Origin: JAGTVG01 sp963699805
GTDB taxonomy: Bacteria > Bacteroidota > Bacteroidia > Cytophagales > Cyclobacteriaceae
Assembly (NCBI GenBank): GCA_963699805.1
Contig: CAVOVH010000009.1
Location: 248,001-312,000 of the forward strand
DNA: 64,000 nt
Reading direction: 5' to 3'
Part shown: in pieces, positions 36,390 through 44,968 of the stretch
Layout: the number at the start of each line of letters is the position of its first letter
Position numbering within the stretch: position 1 is the first letter of the stretch
The notes under the pieces: model-generated
Databases searched by the model: none
What the model was told of the DNA's origin: nothing
What the model saw: only the letters and a program-made list of their open reading frames with translations
Position numbers and translations under genes: made by a program

Positions 36390-38324
36390 TTACAATTGGT
36401 AACTCACGACCTCCGCTATAGCAGTTTTCAGATAAACCTGGCCTGTAACATCATCCACCGCATATTCAGGTTCACGATCTTTGCCCAGATCAATGGATCC
36501 TTCCATCTTTCCTGTATCTTTATTAACTCTGATCAGTAAATTATCATTGTTCATCCGGGATAGTACGATAAGAAAATCCCTGCCCTGAGCTGTGGCTTTA
36601 AACCGTGCATTGGCCTGTTGGAAAGTCTTTACCGCAAAATCAGTTGCCGCATCCCCCAATTCACCGTAAACATCTCCGAATCCTTCTACCAGGGCACCAG
36701 ATACCGGATCATCCGCCTTCACCTGGTCCTCCACCAGTTTCAATTGTGCTGAAGCATAATATGAGTTGGCTCCAATATAAGCTGCCCTCACTGCCTGGGC
36801 GTACATCAATGCACGCTTCAAGCCAGGTTCACGTGGAGCTGGAAAATAATTCTGGAATTTCAGGTTTCCATTATAATCGATCATTGCTACATTCTGTTCT
36901 GAATAAATAAATATTCCCATTTCCCGTAATTCGATTCCCTTCGGAATCTCCTTGCCTTCAAAGTTGATCTCAGATCTTGAAAGGATCGATACGGATCCGG
37001 AAGATTTTTCGATCACTTTCATTACTCCTTCCTTCGTATCGAATGCATAAATTTTATTATCAGCCTCTGCTGTCAGGGCAGGATGCGTATTAATCGACTT
37101 ATCAAAAAGCAGTGAGCCGGTAGCAGGATCCAGGATATTCATCTCTTCCGATGTGATATACAATAATCCTTTCGGAATATTGACAACGCCAACCACCATA
37201 CCATCTACTTTTACCGGTTTCTCAAAAGTCATGAGACCAAGATTTGGATCCAGTACATTTAGATAATCATTCGCCTCGGTCCGGGTAACAATTAAAAATC
37301 CTTTTTCCGTGCGGATATAATTATAAACACCGCCTTTAATATTAACACCGTTACCTTTCTTTCCCCATTTTCCATCCTGTGAATTGAGATCATACATATT
37401 GATCTTGGTCCGGTTCCCATCATCCGGAAGGATGATCAACTGGTCACCATAAAATACCAATTCGCCAATCAATCCATTCATGGTGATTGGATTTTTCCAT
37501 AACATGGATCCATCCGATATATTGTAGGCATAGTACGTACTTTCATAATATACCGTTGTGGAGGACGTCATTCCTGTAGTCTTCTCCCTTTGTGAGGCCA
37601 GAATAAACAGATCCTGTTCAGGGTGGCGGTAGAAACGCATTTCGATATTCATATCCTCGGCCATTGATTCTGCCATATTTTTCATCAGGTTTCCAAAGGC
37701 GCCCATATTCTCCATTTGGGCAGTCTCTTCTGAGGTGGCATTTTTCCATACCACGGTACCTGTTGCACTTTCAATTTTATAATTATAAAACAGGGTGACC
37801 ATGAGAAAAGCATCTTTAGATAATTCATTTACAGCCACAATTTTTCCGAATTTTTCGTCCTTTGTCCATAAGACAGCACCGGAAGATACATCCACCATCA
37901 TCATCACCGGATCGTTGGATCCTCTCCTTTCCCCAGCAATCAATACACCATTGGATTTAAATAGCATATCCTGGAATTTCAGGCTTCCAATGCCTGCTAT
38001 CTCTGAATTGAATACAATATCTCCATTAAAAGGATTGATCATGTAAAAGTAATCCCCCCGGGAAATGGAGAACAATGGTGAATTCAACAGATTCTGATAA
38101 CTTTCCCGGGGCAATCCACCCAAATCACCCAATGACCACAGGTATTTGCCTGAGGAAGGATCAAGTCCCTGAAGTGATCGATCCGTACAGACTATCAAAT
38201 TCCCAAGGGGCGTCACTTCCTGCCAGAGGATCTGTCCGCCCAGATCAGCATTCCAGGATTCTTGAACCTGGGCAAATGAAAACTGGCAGAAGATAGTAAG
38301 TATGATAACAACAAATTTTTTCAT
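36390..38324 (-). CDS. Exported PQQ-like beta-propeller protein
   Basis: A 644-residue protein with a signal peptide ending near FSFAQVQ. PQQ/YVTN-type blades recur: DPSSGKYLWSLGDLGG, NPFNGDIVFNSEIAG, DVSSGAVLWTKDEKFG, SATGTVVWKNATSEE, YNISDGSMLWKNPI, LDPATGSLLFDKSIN and NKDTGKMEGSIDLGKD. The blade count is about eight with insertions. No PQQ-binding dehydrogenase residues can be assigned; related proteins are assembly scaffolds (BamB-like) or of unknown function. It is transcribed alone, leftward, ending at the terminator at 36305-36345. Confidence 0.85.
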   Translation of the reverse strand: MKKFVVIILTIFCQFSFAQVQESWNADLGGQILWQEVTPLGNLIVCTDRSLQGLDPSSGKYLWSLGDLGGLPRESYQNLLNSPLFSISRGDYFYMINPFNGDIVFNSEIAGIGSLKFQDMLFKSNGVLIAGERRGSNDPVMMMVDVSSGAVLWTKDEKFGKIVAVNELSKDAFLMVTLFYNYKIESATGTVVWKNATSEETAQMENMGAFGNLMKNMAESMAEDMNIEMRFYRHPEQDLFILASQREKTTGMTSSTTVYYESTYYAYNISDGSMLWKNPITMNGLIGELVFYGDQLIILPDDGNRTKINMYDLNSQDGKWGKKGNGVNIKGGVYNYIRTEKGFLIVTRTEANDYLNVLDPNLGLMTFEKPVKVDGMVVGVVNIPKGLLYITSEEMNILDPATGSLLFDKSINTHPALTAEADNKIYAFDTKEGVMKVIEKSSGSVSILSRSEINFEGKEIPKGIELREMGIFIYSEQNVAMIDYNGNLKFQNYFPAPREPGLKRALMYAQAVRAAYIGANSYYASAQLKLVEDQVKADDPVSGALVEGFGDVYGELGDAATDFAVKTFQQANARFKATAQGRDFLIVLSRMNNDNLLIRVNKDTGKMEGSIDLGKDREPEYAVDDVTGQVYLKTAIAEVVSYQL

Positions 38325-38502
38325 AGCTCATAGATTTACATAAATTACTTTTAATTCATACAATTAATCATACACAACAACGAAGTGCTTCTAAAAGGGT
38401 AGGTAAAGCTGTTAACTGATAAAAAAAGTGCTTATATTGTAGTTCCGGTATATATAACGTTCAATTATTTACTATTAATACGCCCTGTTTAAAAAGATAA
38501 CC

Positions 38503-39234
38503 ATGAAGAGCCTGTTTTTTTTCATTGTTGCCATTTTGACCTTCACAGTTACCAGGGGTCAGGATGAACTGAATTATGATGTGATCAAGACTTCAGACGG
38601 TGTTCTGAAAATGTATTTCGTCAATCATGGCACGCTGATGTTCACTTTCAATGATCTTGTGGTCCATGTTGATCCGGTCAGCCGGGCTGCCGATTATACA
38701 ATACTTCCCAAAGCCGATATCATACTGGTCACCCATCAGCATGGTGATCATCTCGATAAGTCGGCCATTGGGGAGATTTCGAAACCGGATACGAAATTAT
38801 TTCTGACAAAAGCCTGTTTTAATGAAATAAACATGGGAGAGGTCCTGCAGAATGGGGATACAAGGACGTACAAAGGCATAAAGATTGAAGCGGTCCCAGC
38901 CTATAACCTGGTTCATACAAGTAATAATGGAGAACCATTTCATCCAAAAGGTGTAGGCAATGGTTATGTAATGCATTTTGGAGACAAAAAAATATACATT
39001 GGTGGCGATACAGAAAATATCCCTGAAATGAAAAATCTGAAAGATATTGACGTCGCTTTCCTTCCCATGAATCTCCCATATACAATGACTCCAGATATGG
39101 TAGCTGACGCAGTGTCGCTCTTTCATCCTAAAATATTGTATCCATATCATTTCGGACAAACAGATACGCAGCAACTGGTAGACCTTCTGAAGGATCAGTC
39201 AGAAACTGAAGTACGGATCAGGAAATTCTATTGA
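38503..39234 (+). CDS. Exported metallo-beta-lactamase-fold hydrolase (UPF0173-like)
   Basis: A 243-residue MBL-fold protein with a signal peptide ending near VTRGQDE. The metal motif is VTHQHGDHLDKS (HxHxDH), followed by a further ligand region near YNLVHTSNNGE, the late Asp in YIGGDTENIPEMK and the His in ILYPYHFGQTD. It resembles the small UPF0173/YtkL-type metal-dependent hydrolases but is exported. The substrate is unknown. It lies 58 bases upstream of the rhodanese gene in the same direction, so the two are probably co-transcribed; both contain redox- or sulfur-compatible chemistry, but a shared pathway is speculative. Confidence 0.85.
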   Translation: MKSLFFFIVAILTFTVTRGQDELNYDVIKTSDGVLKMYFVNHGTLMFTFNDLVVHVDPVSRAADYTILPKADIILVTHQHGDHLDKSAIGEISKPDTKLFLTKACFNEINMGEVLQNGDTRTYKGIKIEAVPAYNLVHTSNNGEPFHPKGVGNGYVMHFGDKKIYIGGDTENIPEMKNLKDIDVAFLPMNLPYTMTPDMVADAVSLFHPKILYPYHFGQTDTQQLVDLLKDQSETEVRIRKFY

Positions 39235-39292
39235 GTTTTGCAGGATAGCCGTTACAAGTTATCGATCTCCTTTTTTCCTATAAACCAATTAA

Positions 39293-40183
39293 ATGCAAAT
39301 GAAGCGTTTTTATAAGATCCTTTTTTTATTTTTGATGAGTGGCCAAATATATGCGCAGCAGATTGATAAAATTTTTGTCGATAGTAATTGGCTGGATGCC
39401 CATCTGAATAACGATTCTCTCATCATATTACACCTGGATAAACCTGAAAATTATATGAAGGGTCATATTCCAGGCGCTTTGTACGTAGATAATGATACCT
39501 ACACTACCATCCGGGACGGTTTGTATTTTGAAATGCCGGAGGCATCGGATTTCTCGGAGGCACTTAAAAAAAGAGGTATTGAAAAAAACAAGGAGGTAAT
39601 CATCAGTTCCGGATGGGATACCTTCGCCCATGCATTCAGGCTTTATGTAACTTTTGAATATTTCGGACTGGCTGACCAGGTAAGAATCCTGGATGGAGGG
39701 ATCCGGGGATGGAACGCCAGGGGTTTTCCTGTCTCCCGGGATTCGGTAATTGCAACTCCGGCCAGCACCTACCTGAACCTTCATGAGAATACTAAAATCC
39801 TGGTGGATAAAGACTGGATCAGGTCAAATCTGGTAAATCCTTCTATTTGCATTATCGATGCTCGAAAGGAAAATTTTTATACCGGTAGGGAAAAAGGTAA
39901 TTATCAACGGTCGGGACATATCAAGGGAGCGAAAAATCTGACATGGACCACCCTGGCAGATGATCATTTTGTCCTCCTCGAACCGGATTCGCTCAGAGAA
40001 AAGTATGAAAAAATAATCGAACGTGACGACAGGATCCTGGTTTTGTATTGCCATGTTGCCCTCAGGGCATCTGTACTTTATACCGTAGGAAAAGCCATGG
40101 GCTACAATGTCCTTTTGTATGATGGATCCTATAATGAATGGGACCACCTGGATTTCTCCTATCCGGTGGAATCGGAATATTAG
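39293..40183 (+). CDS. Periplasmic thiosulfate sulfurtransferase (two-domain rhodanese)
   Basis: A 296-residue protein with a signal peptide ending near SGQIYAQQ (ATG 39293 or 39299). It has the two-domain rhodanese layout: an inactive N-terminal domain (FVDSNWLDAHLNND, GHIPGALYVDND, VRILDGGIRGWNARGFPVSR) and an active C-terminal domain. The active loop is LYCHVALRAS, a CX4R sequence with the sulfur-carrying Cys near residue 253. The typical pattern IIDARKENFYTGREKG precedes it. The periplasmic location suggests detoxification or transfer of sulfane sulfur. The CHVALR loop differs from the usual CRTGV/CGSGV sequence. Confidence 0.88.
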   Translation: MQMKRFYKILFLFLMSGQIYAQQIDKIFVDSNWLDAHLNNDSLIILHLDKPENYMKGHIPGALYVDNDTYTTIRDGLYFEMPEASDFSEALKKRGIEKNKEVIISSGWDTFAHAFRLYVTFEYFGLADQVRILDGGIRGWNARGFPVSRDSVIATPASTYLNLHENTKILVDKDWIRSNLVNPSICIIDARKENFYTGREKGNYQRSGHIKGAKNLTWTTLADDHFVLLEPDSLREKYEKIIERDDRILVLYCHVALRASVLYTVGKAMGYNVLLYDGSYNEWDHLDFSYPVESEY

Positions 40184-40265
40184 AATTCAGAAAAAAATCC
40201 CTTCACTTTTCCGAACCTATTTTCTTACAGGACCAGCAAGGTGATTATCTGGTTCTATGATCAGG

Positions 40266-41189
40266 TTATATTCCAAAATCATACCTCACTCCAGTGAGTT
40301 TTTCTGAAATTTTCCATAATTTTTCAGCTGTATCCTGGTCTTTTGCCTGTGAGGGTATTTGAGCGTTTGATGGAAAACCTGCCACCTCAAACCAGCCTCC
40401 CGGACCATAATATCTTCCCGACTTGGCATCCGGAGCTGTCGCAGCATAAAGGAGAGATAATGCACCCCTGGTAGCATCCGGCAACAATCCCTTTAATAAA
40501 AAATCATAACTGGAAATAAGGACCGAACTCATATCCATGGCCCTGTGAAGATTGGTGGAAGATACTCCCGGGTGAGCGGCTATGACCTGGACATTCACCT
40601 GACCAGCATCCAGTCGTCTCTTCAGTTCAAAGGTAAATAGCAGATTAGCGAGTTTGGATTGCCGGTATCTATCCCAGGGATTATAAGAACATTCTCCCTT
40701 CAGATCATCAAAAAAAATCTTTCCTTGCCGTGCAGCTAAGCTGGCAACATTCACAACCCGGCTTCCTGGTATATTCATTAAAAGTTTTAATAGTTTTCCG
40801 GTCAAGGCAAAATGTCCCAGGTGATTGGTTCCGAACTGCTGCTCAAAACCATCAGCCGTTGTGGCATAGGGAGTGGCCATAATACCTGCATTGTTCATCA
40901 GGACATCAATATGACTGTAGTTGGCATAAATCCCTGTGACAAACCTGGAAATGGAATCCAGACTGGCGAGATCCAATTCACAAACATCTAGATCGGCTCC
41001 GGGTATTGTTTCCCATAATTCATCACGCGAACGCACTCCTTTTTCAAGGTTACGACAGGCCATGATCACCTTAGCACCTTTTTCTGCCAGGGCCCTGGCA
41101 GATTCAAATCCCAATCCACTGTTTGCCCCGGTTATAAGGAGTATTTTCCCCGTTTGATCCGGTATATTCTTCGTTGTCCACCTGGTCAT
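40266..41189 (-). CDS. Short-chain dehydrogenase/reductase, retinol-dehydrogenase-like
   Basis: A 307-residue SDR. The cofactor motif is TGANSGLGFESARA near residue 20, the NNAG motif is NNAGIMATP near residue 98, and the catalytic Tyr and Lys are in YRQSKLANLLF near residue 172. Residues after Gly-rich strand 2 (MACRNLEKG) favour NADP(H). The RDH/WWOX-like group reduces or oxidises lipophilic alcohols, but the substrate is unknown. It is convergent with the rhodanese gene and ends 75 bases before it. Confidence 0.9.
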   Translation of the reverse strand: MTRWTTKNIPDQTGKILLITGANSGLGFESARALAEKGAKVIMACRNLEKGVRSRDELWETIPGADLDVCELDLASLDSISRFVTGIYANYSHIDVLMNNAGIMATPYATTADGFEQQFGTNHLGHFALTGKLLKLLMNIPGSRVVNVASLAARQGKIFFDDLKGECSYNPWDRYRQSKLANLLFTFELKRRLDAGQVNVQVIAAHPGVSSTNLHRAMDMSSVLISSYDFLLKGLLPDATRGALSLLYAATAPDAKSGRYYGPGGWFEVAGFPSNAQIPSQAKDQDTAEKLWKISEKLTGVRYDFGI

Positions 41190-41277
41190 AAATATTATTT
41201 TAAATGAATAACAAAGATAAAGACCAGGCCAGGCATTAAGAAATAAAAGTATGAATGAAAAGATTCTGAAATGGTCA

Positions 41278-42474
41278 TCAGACCTTGATCGCCTTTTTCA
41301 GAACGTCCTCATCATAGTCTATTCCCCAGCCAGGACTGTTGACGATTTGAAGTTTCCCTTCATAGAAGTTCAGCGCTATGGAGCACCATGGGTAGCCTGT
41401 CCCTGGAGTATATTCCTGAAAGGGTCCGATGTTCTCTACGATCGAAACAAACTGCATCTTGAAAGCATTTGAAGCCCCCTGCTGGGGACTATGAAGTGTA
41501 ACGGGCATACCGGCCAGGTTTGCATAAGCGGCAATTCTTAAGGTTCGGATGAATCCTCCATTATACATGATATCCGGCTGGACCACATCTACTACCTTCT
41601 GATCGATCATATACTCAAACTGGACCTGGGAGGAATCCTGTTCCCCACCGGCAATGGGGATATCCAGGCTCGTTGCCACCTGGAGGGTTTTCTGGTAATC
41701 TTGCCAGGGACAAGGTTCCTCAAAAAAACCATATTGATAATCCTCGAGTAATCGACCAATCTCTATGGCCTTTGGAGCATCATATGAGCTATTGGCATCC
41801 ACATAAATCGTGATACCATCGCCTAGGGCATTCCGCATTAAGGGTATTAATTTTTCTGTTCTGCCTTCAATACAATCCAGGTTATCACTCATCCTGCCTC
41901 CAATCTTTATTTTTACTGCCTGGAAATCATCAAGGCTCCGCTGAACATTTTCAACATAGGTTTCAGCTGGATTTTCCCGGTCGAACGTACTTAGATAAAC
42001 GGGAAATTGCTCCCTGACCGGAGGCATAAACAATTGACCCACTGGCTTATTCATTATTTTAGCCAGCATATCCAATAGGGCCAGCTCTACGTGGGCTACA
42101 CAGATCCAGAAGGGCATACCGGCATATTTATAATTGCTGTTCACCCGGTACACTTCCCTGATCAATGATTCGACCTCACGTGCATCTTTCCCTATAAAGA
42201 AAGGGATGATCAGGTCCTTCAGAACCCCCAGAAGATGGATTATTTTTTCATTGGCTGGGATCCTGCCCATATATCCATCCTTTGATTTTATCTGGATAAG
42301 AAAATCATCCTTGATTTTCCAAACTTCGATGGATTCGATGATGGCCGGATTTAATTCCGATATGGAAAATTTGAAACGGTTGATTTTCGCCCTATCCCTT
42401 TCCTTGATAAAACCAGGTGCAAAAAACATCCCGGCCGAAAGACCTCCCTGGATCATGAAGTTTCTACGGTTCAT
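41278..42474 (-). CDS. Tat-exported enolase-superfamily enzyme (mandelate racemase/dehydratase type)
   Basis: About 398 residues from ATG 42474, whose leader MNRRNFMIQGGLSAGMFF is a twin-arginine-type signal. The barrel shows the enolase-superfamily elements: KIKIGGR (KxK) near residue 180, metal ligands in YVDANSSYD, FFEEPCPWQD and IAGGEQDSSQ, and a late His in TLHSPQQGASNAF. KxK plus a late His suits the mandelate-racemase subgroup that includes acid-sugar dehydratases, rather than dipeptide epimerases. Its start lies 62 bases downstream of the GNAT gene that ends the KamA operon, so it may share that transcript. Confidence 0.82.
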   Translation of the reverse strand: MNRRNFMIQGGLSAGMFFAPGFIKERDRAKINRFKFSISELNPAIIESIEVWKIKDDFLIQIKSKDGYMGRIPANEKIIHLLGVLKDLIIPFFIGKDAREVESLIREVYRVNSNYKYAGMPFWICVAHVELALLDMLAKIMNKPVGQLFMPPVREQFPVYLSTFDRENPAETYVENVQRSLDDFQAVKIKIGGRMSDNLDCIEGRTEKLIPLMRNALGDGITIYVDANSSYDAPKAIEIGRLLEDYQYGFFEEPCPWQDYQKTLQVATSLDIPIAGGEQDSSQVQFEYMIDQKVVDVVQPDIMYNGGFIRTLRIAAYANLAGMPVTLHSPQQGASNAFKMQFVSIVENIGPFQEYTPGTGYPWCSIALNFYEGKLQIVNSPGWGIDYDEDVLKKAIKV

Positions 42475-42536
42475 GGATAGGAATGATAAGCTGAATAAAA
42501 ATACCTGAAACAAGTATTGTTAAAATATTCCAGAAA

Positions 42537-43016
42537 TCAAAGTGGTTTATGATAGATCACCTTATTATCTCCTGGTGCATAAAAATCCTCCAATTCAGCA
42601 GTAATTGTATATTTCAATTTTTCATAAAAAGCCCGGGTAGCCTGGTAATCTTTTCTGGAGGAAGTTTCGACCCAGATATTTTTCCCTTTCATCTTTTTGA
42701 TCATTTCCTCGGTCCTCGCAATCAATTCCGATCCAATTCCCTTACTCATGATATCTTTTTTTACGGCAATCCAGTAAATATCCCAGCTGGTCTGTGTACA
42801 TGGTACGGGACCATAATTCACATAGCCGATCACTTTCCCTTCCATTTCCGCCAGAATAAAATAATATCCGCTTTTATCTTCTTTCTGGAAGTATTCATCT
42901 ACAATTTCAAGCGCAATATTGATCTCAAAATCATAAAATGCCTTGGTAGAATCCAGGATTTCCTTGATGTACTTCTTATCCAGTGGCTTCAGAAAATAAC
43001 GGTAAACAATTTCCAT
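42537..43016 (-). CDS. GNAT-family N-acetyltransferase, end of the KamA operon
   Basis: A 159-residue GNAT protein: IYWIAVKKDIMSKGIGSELI carries the acetyl-CoA loop, and IWVETSSRKDYQATRAFYEK the last conserved motif. Its start is 4 bases after the stop of the ATP-grasp gene at 43021, which ties it to the operon. In known beta-lysine pathways a GNAT enzyme (AblB) acetylates the epsilon amine of beta-lysine; this shorter protein could have that role, but its sequence alone does not show substrate specificity. Size and domain are otherwise ordinary. Confidence 0.87.
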   Translation of the reverse strand: MEIVYRYFLKPLDKKYIKEILDSTKAFYDFEINIALEIVDEYFQKEDKSGYYFILAEMEGKVIGYVNYGPVPCTQTSWDIYWIAVKKDIMSKGIGSELIARTEEMIKKMKGKNIWVETSSRKDYQATRAFYEKLKYTITAELEDFYAPGDNKVIYHKPL

Positions 43017-43020
43017 AAAC

Positions 43021-43983
43021 TCAATTTAAATCAGTTAACAGCTTCTCTATCACATATTCCTGGTTATAACCTGCTTCCATAGCAGCGGAAATAAATCCAC
43101 TGTCAGGTGATATACATGGATTTGCATTAATTTCCAGTACAAAAGGTTGTCCTCCCTGATCTACTCTGAAATCAACACGTGCATAACCCTTCAATCCGAA
43201 CACTTCCCAGCACTGCAGCGCAATATTATGCATTTTCGTGATCAATTCATTTTTCTTTTCATAAATATGAAATTTACGGATTGTATGCCGGTATTCGAAT
43301 GAATCCGGATTCCACTTGGCTTTATATCCAATGATCCTTTCCTTTCCGGCAGGATAATCCTGAAATATCATTTCTGCAGCCGGTAATACCTCAGGCCTTC
43401 CGCGATTTGTCAAAAGACTGATGTTAAATTCCCTGCCATCTATAAATTCTTCCAGAAAAAAACAGGAGGGATCCAGCTTCTCAATCCGTTTGAAAAGTGC
43501 CGGATCACCCGGCTTGAATACCGCATCTTCATCAAGATCCACGGAGCCATCCTCCCTCAGGGGTTTAAGAATATACTTTTTATTTTCTTCGAGCCGGAAA
43601 TCATCTGCAATATCTAACCAGTCAGGGGTCGGAATCCCCGACCGTTTCATCTGTTTTTTTGCCACTGCCTTATTGGTGGTTAAAAAAAGCGCTTCCACAG
43701 ATGCGCCGGTATAAGGAATATTAAATGCCTTCATTAAGGCAGGGAGGATGTATAACAATTCATTCCTGCCAAATACAGATTCGACAAGATTAAAGACAAG
43801 CTCAGGTTTCTTTTCTTTTATTCGTAAAATATCCTGATAAAGGTCCTTGCCAATATCAAGGATTTCCACCTGGTGACCTAACTTAATCAGACTATTTCTG
43901 ACCAATGCCACCTGACTGAGTACATCCGCCTCCTCCGGAGCGGAATCCGACAGGATCCGGTTATGGGTGATGGTCACCTTCAT
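43021..43983 (-). CDS. D-alanine-D-alanine-ligase-like ATP-grasp ligase 2
   Basis: A 320-residue ATP-grasp protein of the Ddl family. The N-terminal domain contains PELVFNLVESVFGRNELLY; the ATP-binding part contains KYILKPLREDGSVDLDEDAV and DPSCFFLEEFIDGREFNISL; the metal-binding end is VLEINANPCISPDSGF. The usual small loop is enlarged and acidic (GSVDLDEDAV), so the acceptor or nucleotide contact may differ from standard Ddl enzymes. It overlaps the upstream ATP-grasp gene by 4 bases, and the downstream GNAT follows by 4 bases. It is unlikely to be the cell's essential Ddl because it is paired with a second copy inside a special operon. Confidence 0.88.
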   Translation of the reverse strand: MKVTITHNRILSDSAPEEADVLSQVALVRNSLIKLGHQVEILDIGKDLYQDILRIKEKKPELVFNLVESVFGRNELLYILPALMKAFNIPYTGASVEALFLTTNKAVAKKQMKRSGIPTPDWLDIADDFRLEENKKYILKPLREDGSVDLDEDAVFKPGDPALFKRIEKLDPSCFFLEEFIDGREFNISLLTNRGRPEVLPAAEMIFQDYPAGKERIIGYKAKWNPDSFEYRHTIRKFHIYEKKNELITKMHNIALQCWEVFGLKGYARVDFRVDQGGQPFVLEINANPCISPDSGFISAAMEAGYNQEYVIEKLLTDLN

Positions 43984-44957
43984 TTTTTAGAGACCCTTAT
44001 GACAGCAGCATCCATGATCTTTTCTATTAACTCCTGGTAGCTAATGCCATATAAACCGGCCAGGATCGGAAGGTCTGAATGATGTGGATTGATCCCGGCC
44101 AGTGGATTGATCTCGATAAATTGCAGTTGACCGTTTTTATCCTCTTTGACATCGATCCTGCCTGCATCGTATGAACCGGTCACTTCCCAGACTTTAAGGG
44201 CAATGGGTTCACATGCTTTGAGAATGTTATCAGACACTTTCTTATATTCAATCCGGCCCACCCAGTTCTCTTTATTCTCATACGAATAAATCCCATCATT
44301 TTTATCATGAAAAGCCACTTCAACTGCCCCAATCACCGCCGCATCCCGTCCGTTACCTGTCACCCCGATCGTATATTCCTTCCCTGGCAGAAATTCTTCG
44401 ACCAGCACAGGTTGACTGAACTTTTTAAGCAGGTGGGAGCAGACTTTCTGATAATTTTCTTCAGTGTGAATGACCGAATGATGATCGATCCCTTTGCCTG
44501 TTCCTTCTGAAACAGGTTTTGCAAACAAAGGGAAGGGAGGTTTGTGATTTAGCAGGTCTTCTTCTGACTGAATAAGACGGAAATCGGGGGTGGGCACTCC
44601 TGCATCCCTTACCAGCCGCTTGGTCATATATTTATTCAGGGTCACCGCAAGGGTGGCTGGTCCTGAGAAAACATACGGGATCCGGTATGAATCCAGGATT
44701 GCGGGCACCAGGGATTCCCTCCCATCTCCATAAAGACCCTCACAAATATTAAAGACCAGGTCCCATTTATCACCACTTAATAATTTTTTCATCAAATTCC
44801 GGGAATGCCCGATCCGGTCTGTCTGGTATCCTGCCTTCGACAATGCCTCCTCGATGGCCTCAATGGTATCCTCCTTATCAAATTCAGCCGTTTCTTCTTC
44901 CGAATATCCCATTTTGAGATATTCCGTTCGTAGATCATATGTAATACCTACCTTCAT
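43980..44957 (-). CDS. D-alanine-D-alanine-ligase-like ATP-grasp ligase 1
   Basis: A 325-residue Ddl-like ATP-grasp ligase. N-terminal motif WDLVFNICEGLYGDGRES, ATP site PLFAKPVSEGTGKGIDHHS and PVLVEEFLPGKEYTIGV, and C-terminal metal site FIEINPLAGINPHHSDLP are all present. The omega-loop region has YSYENKENWVGRIEY. Such enzymes activate a carboxylate as an acyl phosphate and couple it to an amine. The close pairing with ligase 2 (4-base overlap) suggests two successive couplings, and the gene starts 11 bases after the GNAT-deacetylase stop. The substrates are unknown; beta-lysine from the KamA enzyme is an obvious candidate. Confidence 0.88.
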   Translation of the reverse strand: MKVGITYDLRTEYLKMGYSEEETAEFDKEDTIEAIEEALSKAGYQTDRIGHSRNLMKKLLSGDKWDLVFNICEGLYGDGRESLVPAILDSYRIPYVFSGPATLAVTLNKYMTKRLVRDAGVPTPDFRLIQSEEDLLNHKPPFPLFAKPVSEGTGKGIDHHSVIHTEENYQKVCSHLLKKFSQPVLVEEFLPGKEYTIGVTGNGRDAAVIGAVEVAFHDKNDGIYSYENKENWVGRIEYKKVSDNILKACEPIALKVWEVTGSYDAGRIDVKEDKNGQLQFIEINPLAGINPHHSDLPILAGLYGISYQELIEKIMDAAVIRVSKK

Positions 44958-44968
44958 GAATCATTCAA

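Noticed and set aside
41278..42474. The enolase-superfamily gene as a dipeptide epimerase of the ATP-grasp operon
   Set aside because: It has KxK and a late His in LHSP, which suits the mandelate-racemase subgroup, not the Lys-Lys arrangement of dipeptide epimerases; its Tat signal also separates it from cytoplasmic ligases.
42549..43082. A 177-codon plus-strand frame opposite the GNAT and ligase genes
   Set aside because: Antisense to two genes with clear motifs; no features of its own.
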